DNA of 5,742 nucleotides. Source: Burkholderia gladioli (GTDB lineage: Bacteria; Pseudomonadota; Gammaproteobacteria; Burkholderiales; Burkholderiaceae). This document shows positions 1-5,380 of the stretch, in pieces; position 1 is the stretch's first letter; every line of letters starts with the position of its first letter. The DNA lies in the NCBI GenBank assembly GCA_009914575.1, contig WNEB01000118.1, positions 1 to 5,742 of the forward strand, read 5' to 3'. A model generated the notes under the pieces. That model did no database searches. It had not been told where the DNA came from and was given only the letters and a program-made list of their open reading frames with translations. Position numbers and translations under genes: made by a program.

Positions 1-72
1 TCGCAACAGTGCCTGCTGCCTGAACTCCAGGCTGAACTCCTGCCCCTTTCTGCCTGCCTTGCTCTTGGTCAT
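1..72 (-). CDS. IS3-family transposase OrfA, N-terminal 24 residues (partial)
   Basis: Only the first 24 codons are in the window, giving MTKSKAGRKG followed by a QEFSLEFRQQALLR stretch. The basic start followed by a 'FSLEFRQQA' segment resembles the beginning of the helix-turn-helix OrfA proteins of IS3-family elements, where a phrase like 'F(S/T)xEFKxxAV' precedes the DNA-binding helices. The start is well supported: AGGAGGT (78-84) lies five bases upstream of the ATG. In this family OrfA is normally joined to the catalytic OrfB by programmed -1 frameshifting. The rest of the gene is beyond the left edge, so whether it is intact cannot be judged. Confidence 0.6.
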   Translation of the reverse strand, partial: MTKSKAGRKGQEFSLEFRQQALLR

Positions 73-101
73 CGTCCACCTCCTATTGCGATAGTTAATC
101 G

Positions 102-130
102 CTTATAGGGGTGTCCGTGAAACGGGGCAA
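102..130 (-). promoter_or_regulatory. IS transposase promoter overlapping the terminal repeat
   Basis: On the minus strand a TTGCCC box (125-130) and a TATAAG box (102-107) are separated by exactly 17 bases, a good match to a sigma-70 promoter. The -35 box lies inside the presumed terminal inverted repeat and the -10 box just inside the element. The start codon of the transposase frame follows about 30 bases downstream of the -10 box, so the unit would drive transposition genes leftwards, away from the lipoprotein gene. Confidence 0.55.
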
Positions 131-262
131 GATCAGGCGCTGCCCGCGCGGTTCGAACTTTCGGCGCGCCGGCGGGTCTGCTGATGATCCGGCGGGCGGC
201 GAGCAGCGTATGATCGCGATGCCGCCCGCCGGGGAGGCATCGAATCGAACCCAAGGATCAAG

Positions 263-964
263 ATGAAAGCGAATCGTACGTTCCGCGCCGCGTTCTGGCT
301 CGCGAGCGCCTGCGTCGTGCTGCTGTCGGGCTGCGCGAGCTACGTGAACACGCAGGTCACGGCATTTTCCGACTGGAGCGGCAGCGACGCCACGCGCAGC
401 TACGCGTTCTCGCGCACGCCGGGCGAGCAGAACAGCCTGGAGGCGACGACCTACGAGACCATCGTCGCGAACGAATTGTCCACGCTGGCGTTCCGCCGCG
501 TGCCGGCCGCCGAAGCGCGCTATCTCGTGGGCCTGACCTACGGCATCAAGGGCGATCTGGTGTCGGTGCCGCAGCCGGGCTATTACGACCCGTGGTTCGG
601 CCCGGGGCCGTACTGGCGCGGCGGCATGTGGGGCGGGTTCGGCCCGTGGGAGCCGCAGCCGGCCGGCTACGTGAACCAGACCTATCGCGTGTTCGAACGC
701 ACGCTGAACATCCGCATCACCGAACGTGCGACGGGCCGCGAGGTCTACAACGTCAGCGCGCGCAATTCGGGCGGCGGCTCGCTGGTGACGGCCATGCCGT
801 ATCTGGCGCGCTCGGCGCTGGCCGATTTCCCGCTCGGCAACGGCGCGACGCGCACCGTGCGCCTGCCGGTCGACCGCAACGGCGGCGGCCCGGCGCCGAC
901 TCCGGCCGGCTCGAACGAGCGGGCGGTGCCGACCGCACCGGCGTCGGCAGCGAGCGCGAAGTAA
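263..964 (+). CDS. DUF4136-type outer-membrane lipoprotein
   Basis: This 233-residue protein starts with a basic stretch and a hydrophobic signal segment (about residues 8-21) ending in the lipobox LSGC, so Cys24 is the predicted lipidated residue after cleavage by signal peptidase II. The mature start ASYVNTQV and the core with a 'SLEATTYETIVANEL' segment (about 58-72) and 'ARYLVGLTYG' (85-94) fit the DUF4136 family of envelope lipoproteins, whose molecular role is not established. Residues about 105-136 form a Gly/Trp/Tyr/Pro-rich insert, and the last 30 residues are a low-complexity Pro/Ala tail. AAGGA (253-257) five bases before the ATG supports the start. The gene is transcribed alone and converges on guaD across a shared terminator. 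The left IS ends 128 bp upstream; a TATGAT at 209-214 is a possible -10 box but has no convincing -35 partner. Family assignment is by recognition. Confidence 0.8.
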   Translation: MKANRTFRAAFWLASACVVLLSGCASYVNTQVTAFSDWSGSDATRSYAFSRTPGEQNSLEATTYETIVANELSTLAFRRVPAAEARYLVGLTYGIKGDLVSVPQPGYYDPWFGPGPYWRGGMWGGFGPWEPQPAGYVNQTYRVFERTLNIRITERATGREVYNVSARNSGGGSLVTAMPYLARSALADFPLGNGATRTVRLPVDRNGGGPAPTPAGSNERAVPTAPASAASAK

Positions 965-1018
965 CGCGAACATATTCGATGGCAGGGCGGCCCGGCACCC
1001 AACCCGCCGCTGCCCGAC

Positions 1019-1062
1019 AAAAAACGGGCCTGGCGCAGCAGCATGCGCCAGGCCCGTTTTTT
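1019..1062. terminator. Bidirectional rho-independent terminator
   Basis: Six A residues (1019-1024), a 13-base arm (1025-1037), a six-base loop (1038-1043), the exact complementary arm (1044-1056) and six T residues (1057-1062) make a perfect 19-bp inverted repeat. Read on either strand it is a strong GC-rich hairpin followed by a U-run. It lies 54 bases after the lipoprotein stop and 52 bases beyond the guaD stop, so it should end both convergent transcripts. Confidence 0.93.
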
Positions 1063-1114
1063 CGTCTGGATCGTCCGAGCCAGCCAGAGCGGGCTTGGCG
1101 CCGAACCGAACCGC

Positions 1115-2446
1115 TCAGGCCGCGGCCATCGCCTCGCGCGCCGGCTGCACCGCATCGCGCCGGTGGACGCAGCGGCCGGCCGCGTAGGTGCTGTGCACGG
1201 CGCGATCGTCGCCGAGCATCGCCAGCGCGAACAGCAGTTCCTCGAGTGATTCCGCGCGTGCGCTGCGGCGCGCGAGCAGCGGCGTGGCGGCCGGGTCGAG
1301 CACCACGAAATCGGCCTCCGAGCCGGGCGCGAGCGTGCCGACCTCGGCATCGAGCGCGAGCGCCCGCGCCGCGCCGGCCGTGGCCAGCCAGAACATGCGC
1401 GTCGCGCTCAGGTGATAGCCCGACAGCCGCGCGACCTTGTGCGCCTCGTTCATCGTCTGCAGCATCGAGAACGAGGTGCCGCCGCCCACGTCGGTCGCGA
1501 GCGACAGCGGCGCGTGCTGCTCGGTCGCGCGGTCGAAATCGAACAGCCCGCTGCCGAGGAAGAAGTTCGAGGTCGGGCAGTGCGCGATCACCGTGTTCGT
1601 CTCGGCGATGCGCCGCCGGTCCTCGTCGTCGAGGTGGATGCAGTGGCCGTACACGGCGCGCGGGCGCAGCAGCCCGTAGCGGTCGTAGATGTCGAGATAG
1701 CTGCGGTGGCCCGGGAACAGCTCGGTCGCCCATTTCACTTCGTCGACGTTCTCCGCCACGTGGCTCTGCACGAACACGTCGGGATGGCGGCGCGCGAGAT
1801 CGGCGCAGGCCTCCAGCTGCTCGGGCGTCGAGGTCGGCGCGAAGCGCGGCGTGAGCGCGTACATCTGGCGACCGCGGCCGTGCCAGCGCGCGATCAGTTC
1901 GGCGCTGTCGTCGTGGCCCGATTGCGCGGTGTCGCGCAGGAACGCCGGGCAGTTGCGATCCATCAGCACCTTGCCGGCGATCATGCGCAGGTTGCGCGCC
2001 TCGCTGACCTCGAAGAACGCGTCGGCCGACTGCTTGTGCACCGTGCAGTAGACGAGCGCCGTGGTGGTGCCGCTCGCGAGCAGCTGATCGACGAAGAAGC
2101 CCGCCACCTCGCGCGCGTGCGCCGGATCCTCGAAGCGGCGCTCGGTCGGGAACGTGTAGGTGTCGAGCCACGGCAGCAGGCCAGGCGCCGGCGAGGCTAT
2201 CATGTCCGTCTGCGGGTAGTGGATGTGCGTGTCGATGAAGCCGGGCACGATCAGCTTGTCGCGCAGCGCGACGACCTGCGCATCCGGCGCGAGACGGCCG
2301 GCCAGCGCCGCATAGGCGCCGGCGGCGGCCACCCGGCCGTCCTCGACGATCACGAGGCCGTCGTCCTCGAACGCGGCGGCGTCGCCGGCATGCGCCGGAT
2401 CGCCGCGCAACGTCAGCAGCCGGGCGCGGTAGGCGGTTTGGGTCAT
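1115..2446 (-). CDS. guaD: Guanine deaminase
   Basis: The 443-residue protein is a full-length member of the amidohydrolase-superfamily guanine deaminases, which hydrolyse guanine to xanthine and ammonia in the cytoplasm using one metal ion. Visible signatures in order are the metal motif FIDTHIHYPQTDM (His74, His76), PWLDTYTFP (92-100), the zinc-ligand region QSHVAEN (His229), YGHCIHL (His268) and the metal/catalytic aspartate in ATDVGGG (Asp319). No ligand is missing and there is no internal stop, so it appears functional. The ATG at 2446 is chosen because GGAG (2455-2458) lies eight bases upstream; a GTG at 2455 overlaps that site and is unlikely to start translation. In related genomes this gene belongs to a purine-catabolism group with xdh and add (established association). 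Here its upstream partners are broken and a mobile element begins 26 bases before the ATG, so its original operon expression has probably been lost or replaced. Confidence 0.93.
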   Translation of the reverse strand: MTQTAYRARLLTLRGDPAHAGDAAAFEDDGLVIVEDGRVAAAGAYAALAGRLAPDAQVVALRDKLIVPGFIDTHIHYPQTDMIASPAPGLLPWLDTYTFPTERRFEDPAHAREVAGFFVDQLLASGTTTALVYCTVHKQSADAFFEVSEARNLRMIAGKVLMDRNCPAFLRDTAQSGHDDSAELIARWHGRGRQMYALTPRFAPTSTPEQLEACADLARRHPDVFVQSHVAENVDEVKWATELFPGHRSYLDIYDRYGLLRPRAVYGHCIHLDDEDRRRIAETNTVIAHCPTSNFFLGSGLFDFDRATEQHAPLSLATDVGGGTSFSMLQTMNEAHKVARLSGYHLSATRMFWLATAGAARALALDAEVGTLAPGSEADFVVLDPAATPLLARRSARAESLEELLFALAMLGDDRAVHSTYAAGRCVHRRDAVQPAREAMAAA

Positions 2447-2454
2447 GGGAAACA

Positions 2455-2458
2455 CTCC
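2455..2458 (-). promoter_or_regulatory. guaD ribosome binding site
   Basis: GGAG on the minus strand sits eight bases before the guaD ATG (2446). It decides the start, because the possible upstream GTG (2453-2455) shares a base with it. The site survives only 15 bases from the edge of the MITE-like element, so translation initiation appears intact even though upstream sequence was replaced. Confidence 0.7.
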
Positions 2459-2472
2459 AGCATCGAAAAAAT

Positions 2473-2498
2473 GGCCTCTCTTGAATTTCGAGTGGGTG
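2473..2498 (+). repeat. Left terminal inverted repeat of MITE-like element
   Basis: This 26-base end pairs with 2712-2736. Differences are one extra C near the tip and two substitutions in the AT-rich middle; the inner GAGTGGGTG is identical in both ends. Confidence 0.75.
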
Positions 2499-2567
2499 GA
2501 TTTTTCCGGGTCAAGGGCGGTCGAAGCCCGGCGCAGCGAACCCTTGATGCGGAGAAATCTACGAGCA

Positions 2568-2625
2568 CGCTTGAGGGCTCGGGCCAGGCAAAGCCTTGCG
2601 CCGCCTGGCCCCGAGCCCTCAAGCG
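2568..2625. repeat. Long internal hairpin of the MITE-like element
   Basis: A 22-base arm (2568-2589) pairs with 2603-2625 with a single bulged C, leaving a 13-base loop. The stem is very GC-rich and would be highly stable in RNA or single-stranded DNA. There is no T-run after it, so it is not a typical terminator. It sits in the middle of the element between two weaker inverted repeats. Confidence 0.8.
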
Positions 2626-2635
2626 GCGAGGACTT

Positions 2636-2653
2636 CCCCGCCTTGGGGCGGGG
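2636..2653. repeat. Short GC hairpin inside the MITE-like element
   Basis: CCCCGCC (2636-2642) and GGCGGGG (2647-2653) form a 7-bp stem around a TTGG tetraloop. A third, looser pair, TCAAGGG (2511-2517) with CCCTTGA (2541-2547), lies on the other side of the central hairpin. Together these give the element a three-stem layout. Confidence 0.6.
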
Positions 2654-2711
2654 CTAGGGGTGGGAAGATACCGTTTTGCGACGTAGGTTTTCGTACCCCG
2701 GCGGCCCTTTT

Positions 2712-2736
2712 CACCCACTCAAATTTCAAGAGAGCC
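2712..2736 (-). repeat. Right terminal inverted repeat of MITE-like element
   Basis: Read on the minus strand it starts GGCTCTCTTGAAATTTGAGT and ends GGGTG. Its outermost bases supply the final codons of the truncated add frame (Trp-Leu-Ser-stop), which fixes the junction between gene and element at 2736/2737. Confidence 0.75.
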
Positions 2737-3040
2737 AGAAGATTTCGGTGTGGATCAGGTTGTCGGCCAGCGCGCGCTCCACGTAGGCGGTCGTCATGTC
2801 GTAGAAGTCCTGCTCCGTCAGCAGCACGCTCGCGCCGGCGTAATAGATGTCGAGGAACGATTGCAGATCGGTGAACGCGTACGCGGCGCGCAGCGCCTCG
2901 ACCGATTCGTAGGCGAGCTTCACGCCGTTGCGTTCGGCGAGCTTGAAGATCAGTTCCGGCTCCAGCGAGCCTTCGATATGGATGTGCAGCTCGGCCTTCG
3001 GTGCGAGCGCGATCTTCTCTTGAAAATTCGGAGTCGTTGC
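2737..3040 (-). pseudogene. add: Adenosine deaminase, N-terminal remnant
   Basis: Adenosine deaminase converts adenosine to inosine. The remnant holds about the first 101 residues of a family about 340 long: [16 protein letters not shown], then the first metal motif HIHIEG (His19 and His21 if the lost Met is residue 1), and on to [12 protein letters not shown]. There the expected phenylalanine-aspartate continuation is replaced by Trp-Leu-Ser-stop, coded by the inverted repeat of the adjacent element. The later metal-binding His and Asp regions are absent, so the product cannot be an active deaminase. The start codon is also missing: AGGA (3047-3050) lies six to eight bases before GCA/ACG, where an ATG is expected, and the frame now runs in from xdhC without a stop. 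Two independent lesions make this a clear pseudogene. Confidence 0.88.
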
Positions 3041-4083
3041 GGGGTGTCCTGGTCGGTCAGAATTGGGGGCGGTCGGCGTATCGGCGGCCGGTGCGTCGGC
3101 TTGCATGGCGTGCTGGTCGACGACCTGCAGGATTTGCGCGGCCACCGAGATCGTGATCGTCTCCGGCGCCTTGTCGACGATGCCTTCGACGCCGATCGGG
3201 CAGCACATGCGCGCCGTTTGCGCCGGATCGATGCCGCTGGCGGCAAGGCGCTGGTCGAACTGGATGCGCTTCGAGCGCGAGCCGATCATGCCGAAGTAGG
3301 CGTAATCGGCGCGGCGCAGGATGTGCTGGGCCAGCTGGAAGTCGAACGCGTGATCGTGCGTCATCACCACGAAATAGCTGTGCGGCGCGGCTTCGGCCAC
3401 GGCGCTTTCGGGCGTGTCGTGCGGCTCGACGCACAGGTTGTCGATGCCGGCCAGCGTGTGCGGTTCGGGGAACGGCGCATCGCGCCCGTCCACCCAGCGC
3501 ACGCGTCACGGCAGCGTCGCGAGCACGCGCACCAGCGCAGCCGAGGCGTGGCTCGCGCCGAACAGCTCGACGGCGAACGTGTGCGGCGCGATGGTCTCGG
3601 TCATCAGCGAGACGTCGCCGGTGGTCCAGAGCAGGCAGTCGGCGCGCGTCACGTCCGATTCGGGTTCGCTGAGCTCACCGGGTCCGGCGTGGGACCGAAC
3701 GCGATGCTGCGCACGGTGGCGCTGCCGACCGCCACGCGCTTGGCCAGCGACGTGATCCAGCCGAGATCGGCGATGTCGAGCCGCTCGAACGCCAGCGTCA
3801 CGGCGCCGCCGCAGCACTGGCCGAGGCTCGGGCCGAGCGGCAGCCGTTCGAGGCGGCGCGCGTGGGGCAGGTGCGAGCCGTCCTTGAGCAGATGCCTCGC
3901 GATCTCGATCGCCTTCCATTCGAGATGGCCGCCGCCGATCGTATGGCGTGCGGTGTCGCGCGTGACGAGCATCTTGGTGCCGGCCTCGCGCGGCACCGAG
4001 CCTTCGGCGCGCGCGACCGTCACCAGCACGGCCGCTTCGCCGTGCGCGATCAGGAGTTGAACATCGGTGAGCCAGGTTTCCAT
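3038..4083 (-). pseudogene. xdhC: Xanthine dehydrogenase accessory protein XdhC, broken
   Basis: XdhC binds molybdenum cofactor and delivers it, sulfurated, to xanthine dehydrogenase. The N-terminal domain is recognisable from AEGSVPREAGTKM (26-38), HTIGGGHLEWKAIE (47-60) and the Cys motif GPSLGQCCGG (84-93). The C-terminal domain is recognisable from YFVVMTHDH and [13 protein letters not shown]. Three lesions are visible. First, the frame shifts near 3674-3675, where two bases stand in place of a codon and SEPESDVTRADCLLW continues in another frame. Second, a TGA at 3506-3508 interrupts the restored frame in [17 protein letters not shown] without any frame change, most simply a Cys TGC to TGA change. 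Third, the Rossmann-type glycine motif, usually GAGHVG, reads GASHAS. The 3' end has lost its stop and runs into add. The start ATG at 4083 begins METWLTDVQLL and has only a weak AGG upstream. Expected partner xdhB is not present next to it. Confidence 0.88.
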
Positions 4084-4136
4084 GGCGCGGCCTGGCGCGC
4101 GGCATCGGACGACCGGTTCGGGCGGGAGCGGCGCGC

Positions 4137-4184
4137 GTGGAACACGGCGCCGCGAGGGCGTATACGGATGGTTTGCGTTGTCAT
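4137..4184 (-). pseudogene. Possible start remnant of xdhA
   Basis: An ATG at 4184 opens MTTQTIRIRPRGAVFH, which resembles the beginning of betaproteobacterial xanthine dehydrogenase small subunits as I remember them (MTTQTIRF..RGAV). After about 16 residues the resemblance stops, and the iron-sulfur cysteine motifs that should follow are absent. The location is right: xdhA would be the first gene of the operon that contains xdhC. If correct, a deletion removed nearly all of xdhA and xdhB and brought the xdhA start close to xdhC. The match is short and made from memory, so it may be chance. Confidence 0.3.
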
Positions 4185-4302
4185 GGTCGATAACAGGACA
4201 TTGCGGATCAGGCGCGCGTTACGCAGGGTCGACAAGCACCGAGGACTTCCGCCTCGCGCACGTAGATCGCCATCCGTTTTTCAAGATAGCACCGCAAAAA
4301 CC

Positions 4303-4317
4303 GGGAAATATTTTCCC
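4303..4317. promoter_or_regulatory. Palindromic possible operator upstream of xdh remnant
   Basis: GGGAAATATTTTCCC has six-base inverted arms around a three-base centre, in the only AT-rich part of the gap. A second, wider pair, GATAGC (4285-4290) and GCTATC (4341-4346), flanks it. The position about 120 bases before the possible xdhA start would suit a regulator site. The regulator is unknown, and no known consensus is claimed. Confidence 0.3.
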
Positions 4318-4504
4318 TGGCTGATGCGGGCTATTCGGTGGCTATCATGTTGATCGTAGTACGTCGCGGGGCGGGAGGGCGCGGACGGCGGGCGGCGATG
4401 GCCGCCGACGCAGCGCCGGCGGGGCATCGGCACGGTGCGACCGCGGTGCGTGCGCGGCGGGCAGGGAGAACGGGGCGGGGGGCGCCCCGGCAAGGCTTGC
4501 GTGT

Positions 4505-5050
4505 TTACGCCGAGTCGCGTGTCGGGTCAGGCCCGCGCGCGATGCGGCGACGGTTGCGGATCAGGCCGGCGGCCACCAGCACGAAGATCGCAGCGAAGCC
4601 GATCGCGGCCCAGCCTGGCAGCAGGATCCCGAAGATCGGCGGGTAGAGCGTTTCGCACAGGCGGGCCACCTTGAACATGACCGGGAACCACGTGGCGGGC
4701 GGCAGGCTGTCGACGATCGGCTGCAACGTGTCGAAGCCGCAGCTGAAGCCCGGATGGAGCTGGATCTGCCAGTGATGGAACGCGGTGCCCGCGCCGGCCG
4801 CGGTCGAGATCAGGATCAGCGCCTCGATTACCGCAAGGCTGCGCCAGCTGCGCAGGCCGGTGCCGAGGAACGAGAAGATCGCGATCGCGGCGAAGAAGTA
4901 GCGCTGGATGATGCACAGCGGGCACGGATCCTCGCCCTTGAGGATCTGGAGATACAGCGCGCCGGCCAGCAGCGCGACACAGACGACGCCGAGCAGCGTC
5001 AGGAGGCGTCGCTCGCGGCGCAGCGACAGCGACAGCGAGAAATCGTTCAT
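4505..5050 (-). CDS. dsbB: Disulfide bond formation protein DsbB
   Basis: This 181-residue inner-membrane protein reoxidises periplasmic DsbA and passes the electrons to quinone. All four functional cysteines are visible: the CPLC pair Cys43/Cys46 in [10 protein letters not shown], followed by Arg50 in the quinone region, and the second periplasmic pair Cys104 (GFSCGF) and Cys132 (RLCETLYPP). Four hydrophobic segments fit the family's four-helix topology: about residues 16-34, 48-64, 72-90 and 143-164. A basic tail (RNRRR) follows the last helix on the cytoplasmic side. The length is normal and there is no lesion. The start MNDFSLSLS is a usual family beginning, though no strong ribosome binding site precedes it. 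It lies downstream of the amidase remnant on the same strand but has its own candidate promoter. Its survival among broken neighbours suggests that selection maintains it. Confidence 0.95.
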   Translation of the reverse strand: MNDFSLSLSLRRERRLLTLLGVVCVALLAGALYLQILKGEDPCPLCIIQRYFFAAIAIFSFLGTGLRSWRSLAVIEALILISTAAGAGTAFHHWQIQLHPGFSCGFDTLQPIVDSLPPATWFPVMFKVARLCETLYPPIFGILLPGWAAIGFAAIFVLVAAGLIRNRRRIARGPDPTRDSA

Positions 5051-5081
5051 CGGTGGTCGGTCCCGAAAATGGAGTCGTCGG

Positions 5082-5087
5082 ATTTTA
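5082..5087 (-). promoter_or_regulatory. Candidate -10 box of dsbB
   Basis: TAAAAT on the minus strand, in the context GCGCTAAAATCC, lies 31 bases before the dsbB ATG and would give a leader of about 25 bases. It is the only AT-rich hexamer in a GC-rich gap. A matching -35 box at 17 bases is not evident, so the assignment rests on the -10 alone. Confidence 0.45.
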
Positions 5088-5221
5088 GCGCAAACGGGCG
5101 CGCCGTTCGGGCCGTCGAATACGCGAACGCACCGATTCGGGGCAAGGCTGGCGGCCCGGTCAGGCGCGTGTCAGGGCCGCGCTCTTTTGCATTGCCTTGC
5201 CCGGCCGCGACCGCCCGGCGC

Positions 5222-5380
5222 TCAGCGGATCGTCGCCAGCACCGCCTCGACGGCGTGCCCGATCGCCAGCAACGCGTTGTCGCGATGCGGCGCGGCCGCG
5301 AGCATCAGCCCGACCGGCGCCGTATCGCGCGGATGGCAGGGCAGCGACAGTGCGCAGGCGTCTAGGAAGTTGAACGCCGG
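5222..5380 (-). pseudogene. Amidase-signature family protein, C-terminal fragment cut by an IS
   Basis: The last 52 codons and stop of an amidase gene are present, reading PAFNFLDACALSLPCH, then TAPVGLMLAAAPHRDNALL and an alpha-helical end HAVEAVLATIR. The 'N..D...LSLPC...PVGLML.......LL.I...E' pattern is the typical C-terminus of amidase-signature enzymes, which hydrolyse amides with a Ser-cisSer-Lys triad located in the N-terminal part. That part, with the catalytic residues, is not here. The reading frame runs unbroken to 5380 and is interrupted where the right-hand IS begins at 5381. The 5' part may remain beyond the IS outside the window. The substrate cannot be deduced from this fragment. 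Confidence 0.8.

Larger units (their letters stand above)
1..135 (-). mobile_element. 5' end of an IS3-like insertion sequence (partial)
   Basis: The element is read leftwards and leaves the window at position 1. Its outer end is placed at 135 because the minus strand there starts with TGATCTTGCCCCGTTTCACG, a TG-starting terminus of the kind IS3-family elements carry. A promoter, a strong ribosome binding site and the start of a transposase-type reading frame follow inward in that order. The boundary is inferred from this layout, since the other end and the target duplication are outside the window. The terminus differs from that of the element at the right edge of the window, so the two are not copies of one IS. 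The exact IS name is not assigned. Confidence 0.65.
2473..2736. mobile_element. 264-bp MITE-like non-autonomous element
   Basis: The unit is bounded by imperfect terminal inverted repeats: GGCCTCTCTTGAATTTCGAG... at 2473-2498 and, read on the minus strand, GGCTCTCTTGAAATTTGAGT... from 2736 to 2712. After one single-base gap, 20 of the next 22 positions agree and both end in GTGGGTG. No transposase is encoded, and the interior is a series of inverted repeats. The GGCTCT-type ends are reminiscent of ISL3-family termini, but this is only a hint. The flanks (2465-2472 and 2737-2744) do not form a direct repeat, which is expected if the element arose at a deletion junction between two copies. The right end lies exactly where add homology stops. 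A 91-codon frame across the element on the minus strand is Pro/Arg-rich and looks like read-through of a repeat, not a gene. Confidence 0.75.
4084..4504. other. 421-bp stretch without an intact gene
   Basis: This gap separates the broken xdhC from dsbB, both read leftwards. It holds the possible xdhA start remnant (4137-4184), an AT-rich island (about 4271-4360) with a short palindrome, and a very G-rich segment on the plus strand (about 4363-4495) in which I recognise no protein. Open frames here are short and have arginine/proline-rich shadow composition. No clear terminator with a U-run follows dsbB. The AT-rich island is the likeliest place for the former promoter and operator of the xdh operon. 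Confidence 0.5.

Noticed and set aside
95..2686. Long antisense or alternative frames over the lipoprotein and guaD (for example 95-973 -, 592-1854 +, 753-2171 -, 1412-2686 +)
   Set aside because: They have Arg/Ala/Pro-rich composition typical of shadow frames in high-GC DNA, lack recognisable motifs and overlap genes with clear family signatures.
2443..2718. A 91-codon minus-strand frame across the MITE-like element
   Set aside because: It is a Pro/Arg-rich translation of the element's repeats that overlaps the guaD start, with no domain. Similar frames are often mis-annotated from interspersed repeats.
2726..3502. A genuine XdhC-Add bifunctional fusion protein
   Set aside because: The XdhC half lacks its N-terminal domain in this frame and the Add half lacks most metal ligands. 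The fusion is better explained by loss of the overlapping stop and start codons.
3506..3508. In-frame TGA in xdhC at an expected Cys position, as a selenocysteine codon
   Set aside because: The same gene has a frameshift upstream, a damaged glycine motif and no stop at its end, so a nonsense mutation is far simpler. I see no clear SECIS-like stem directly after the TGA, and XdhC is not a known selenoprotein.
2750..4060. A 436-codon plus-strand frame opposite add and xdhC
   Set aside because: It is Arg/Val/His-rich and runs antisense to the recognisable Add and XdhC remnants. Its length reflects the low stop-codon frequency of high-GC DNA.
4461..4485. G-rich run as a terminator or G-quadruplex after dsbB
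   Set aside because: The self-complementary G/C segment has no following U-run on the dsbB strand, and G-rich runs are common in this DNA. Nothing distinguishes it from background.
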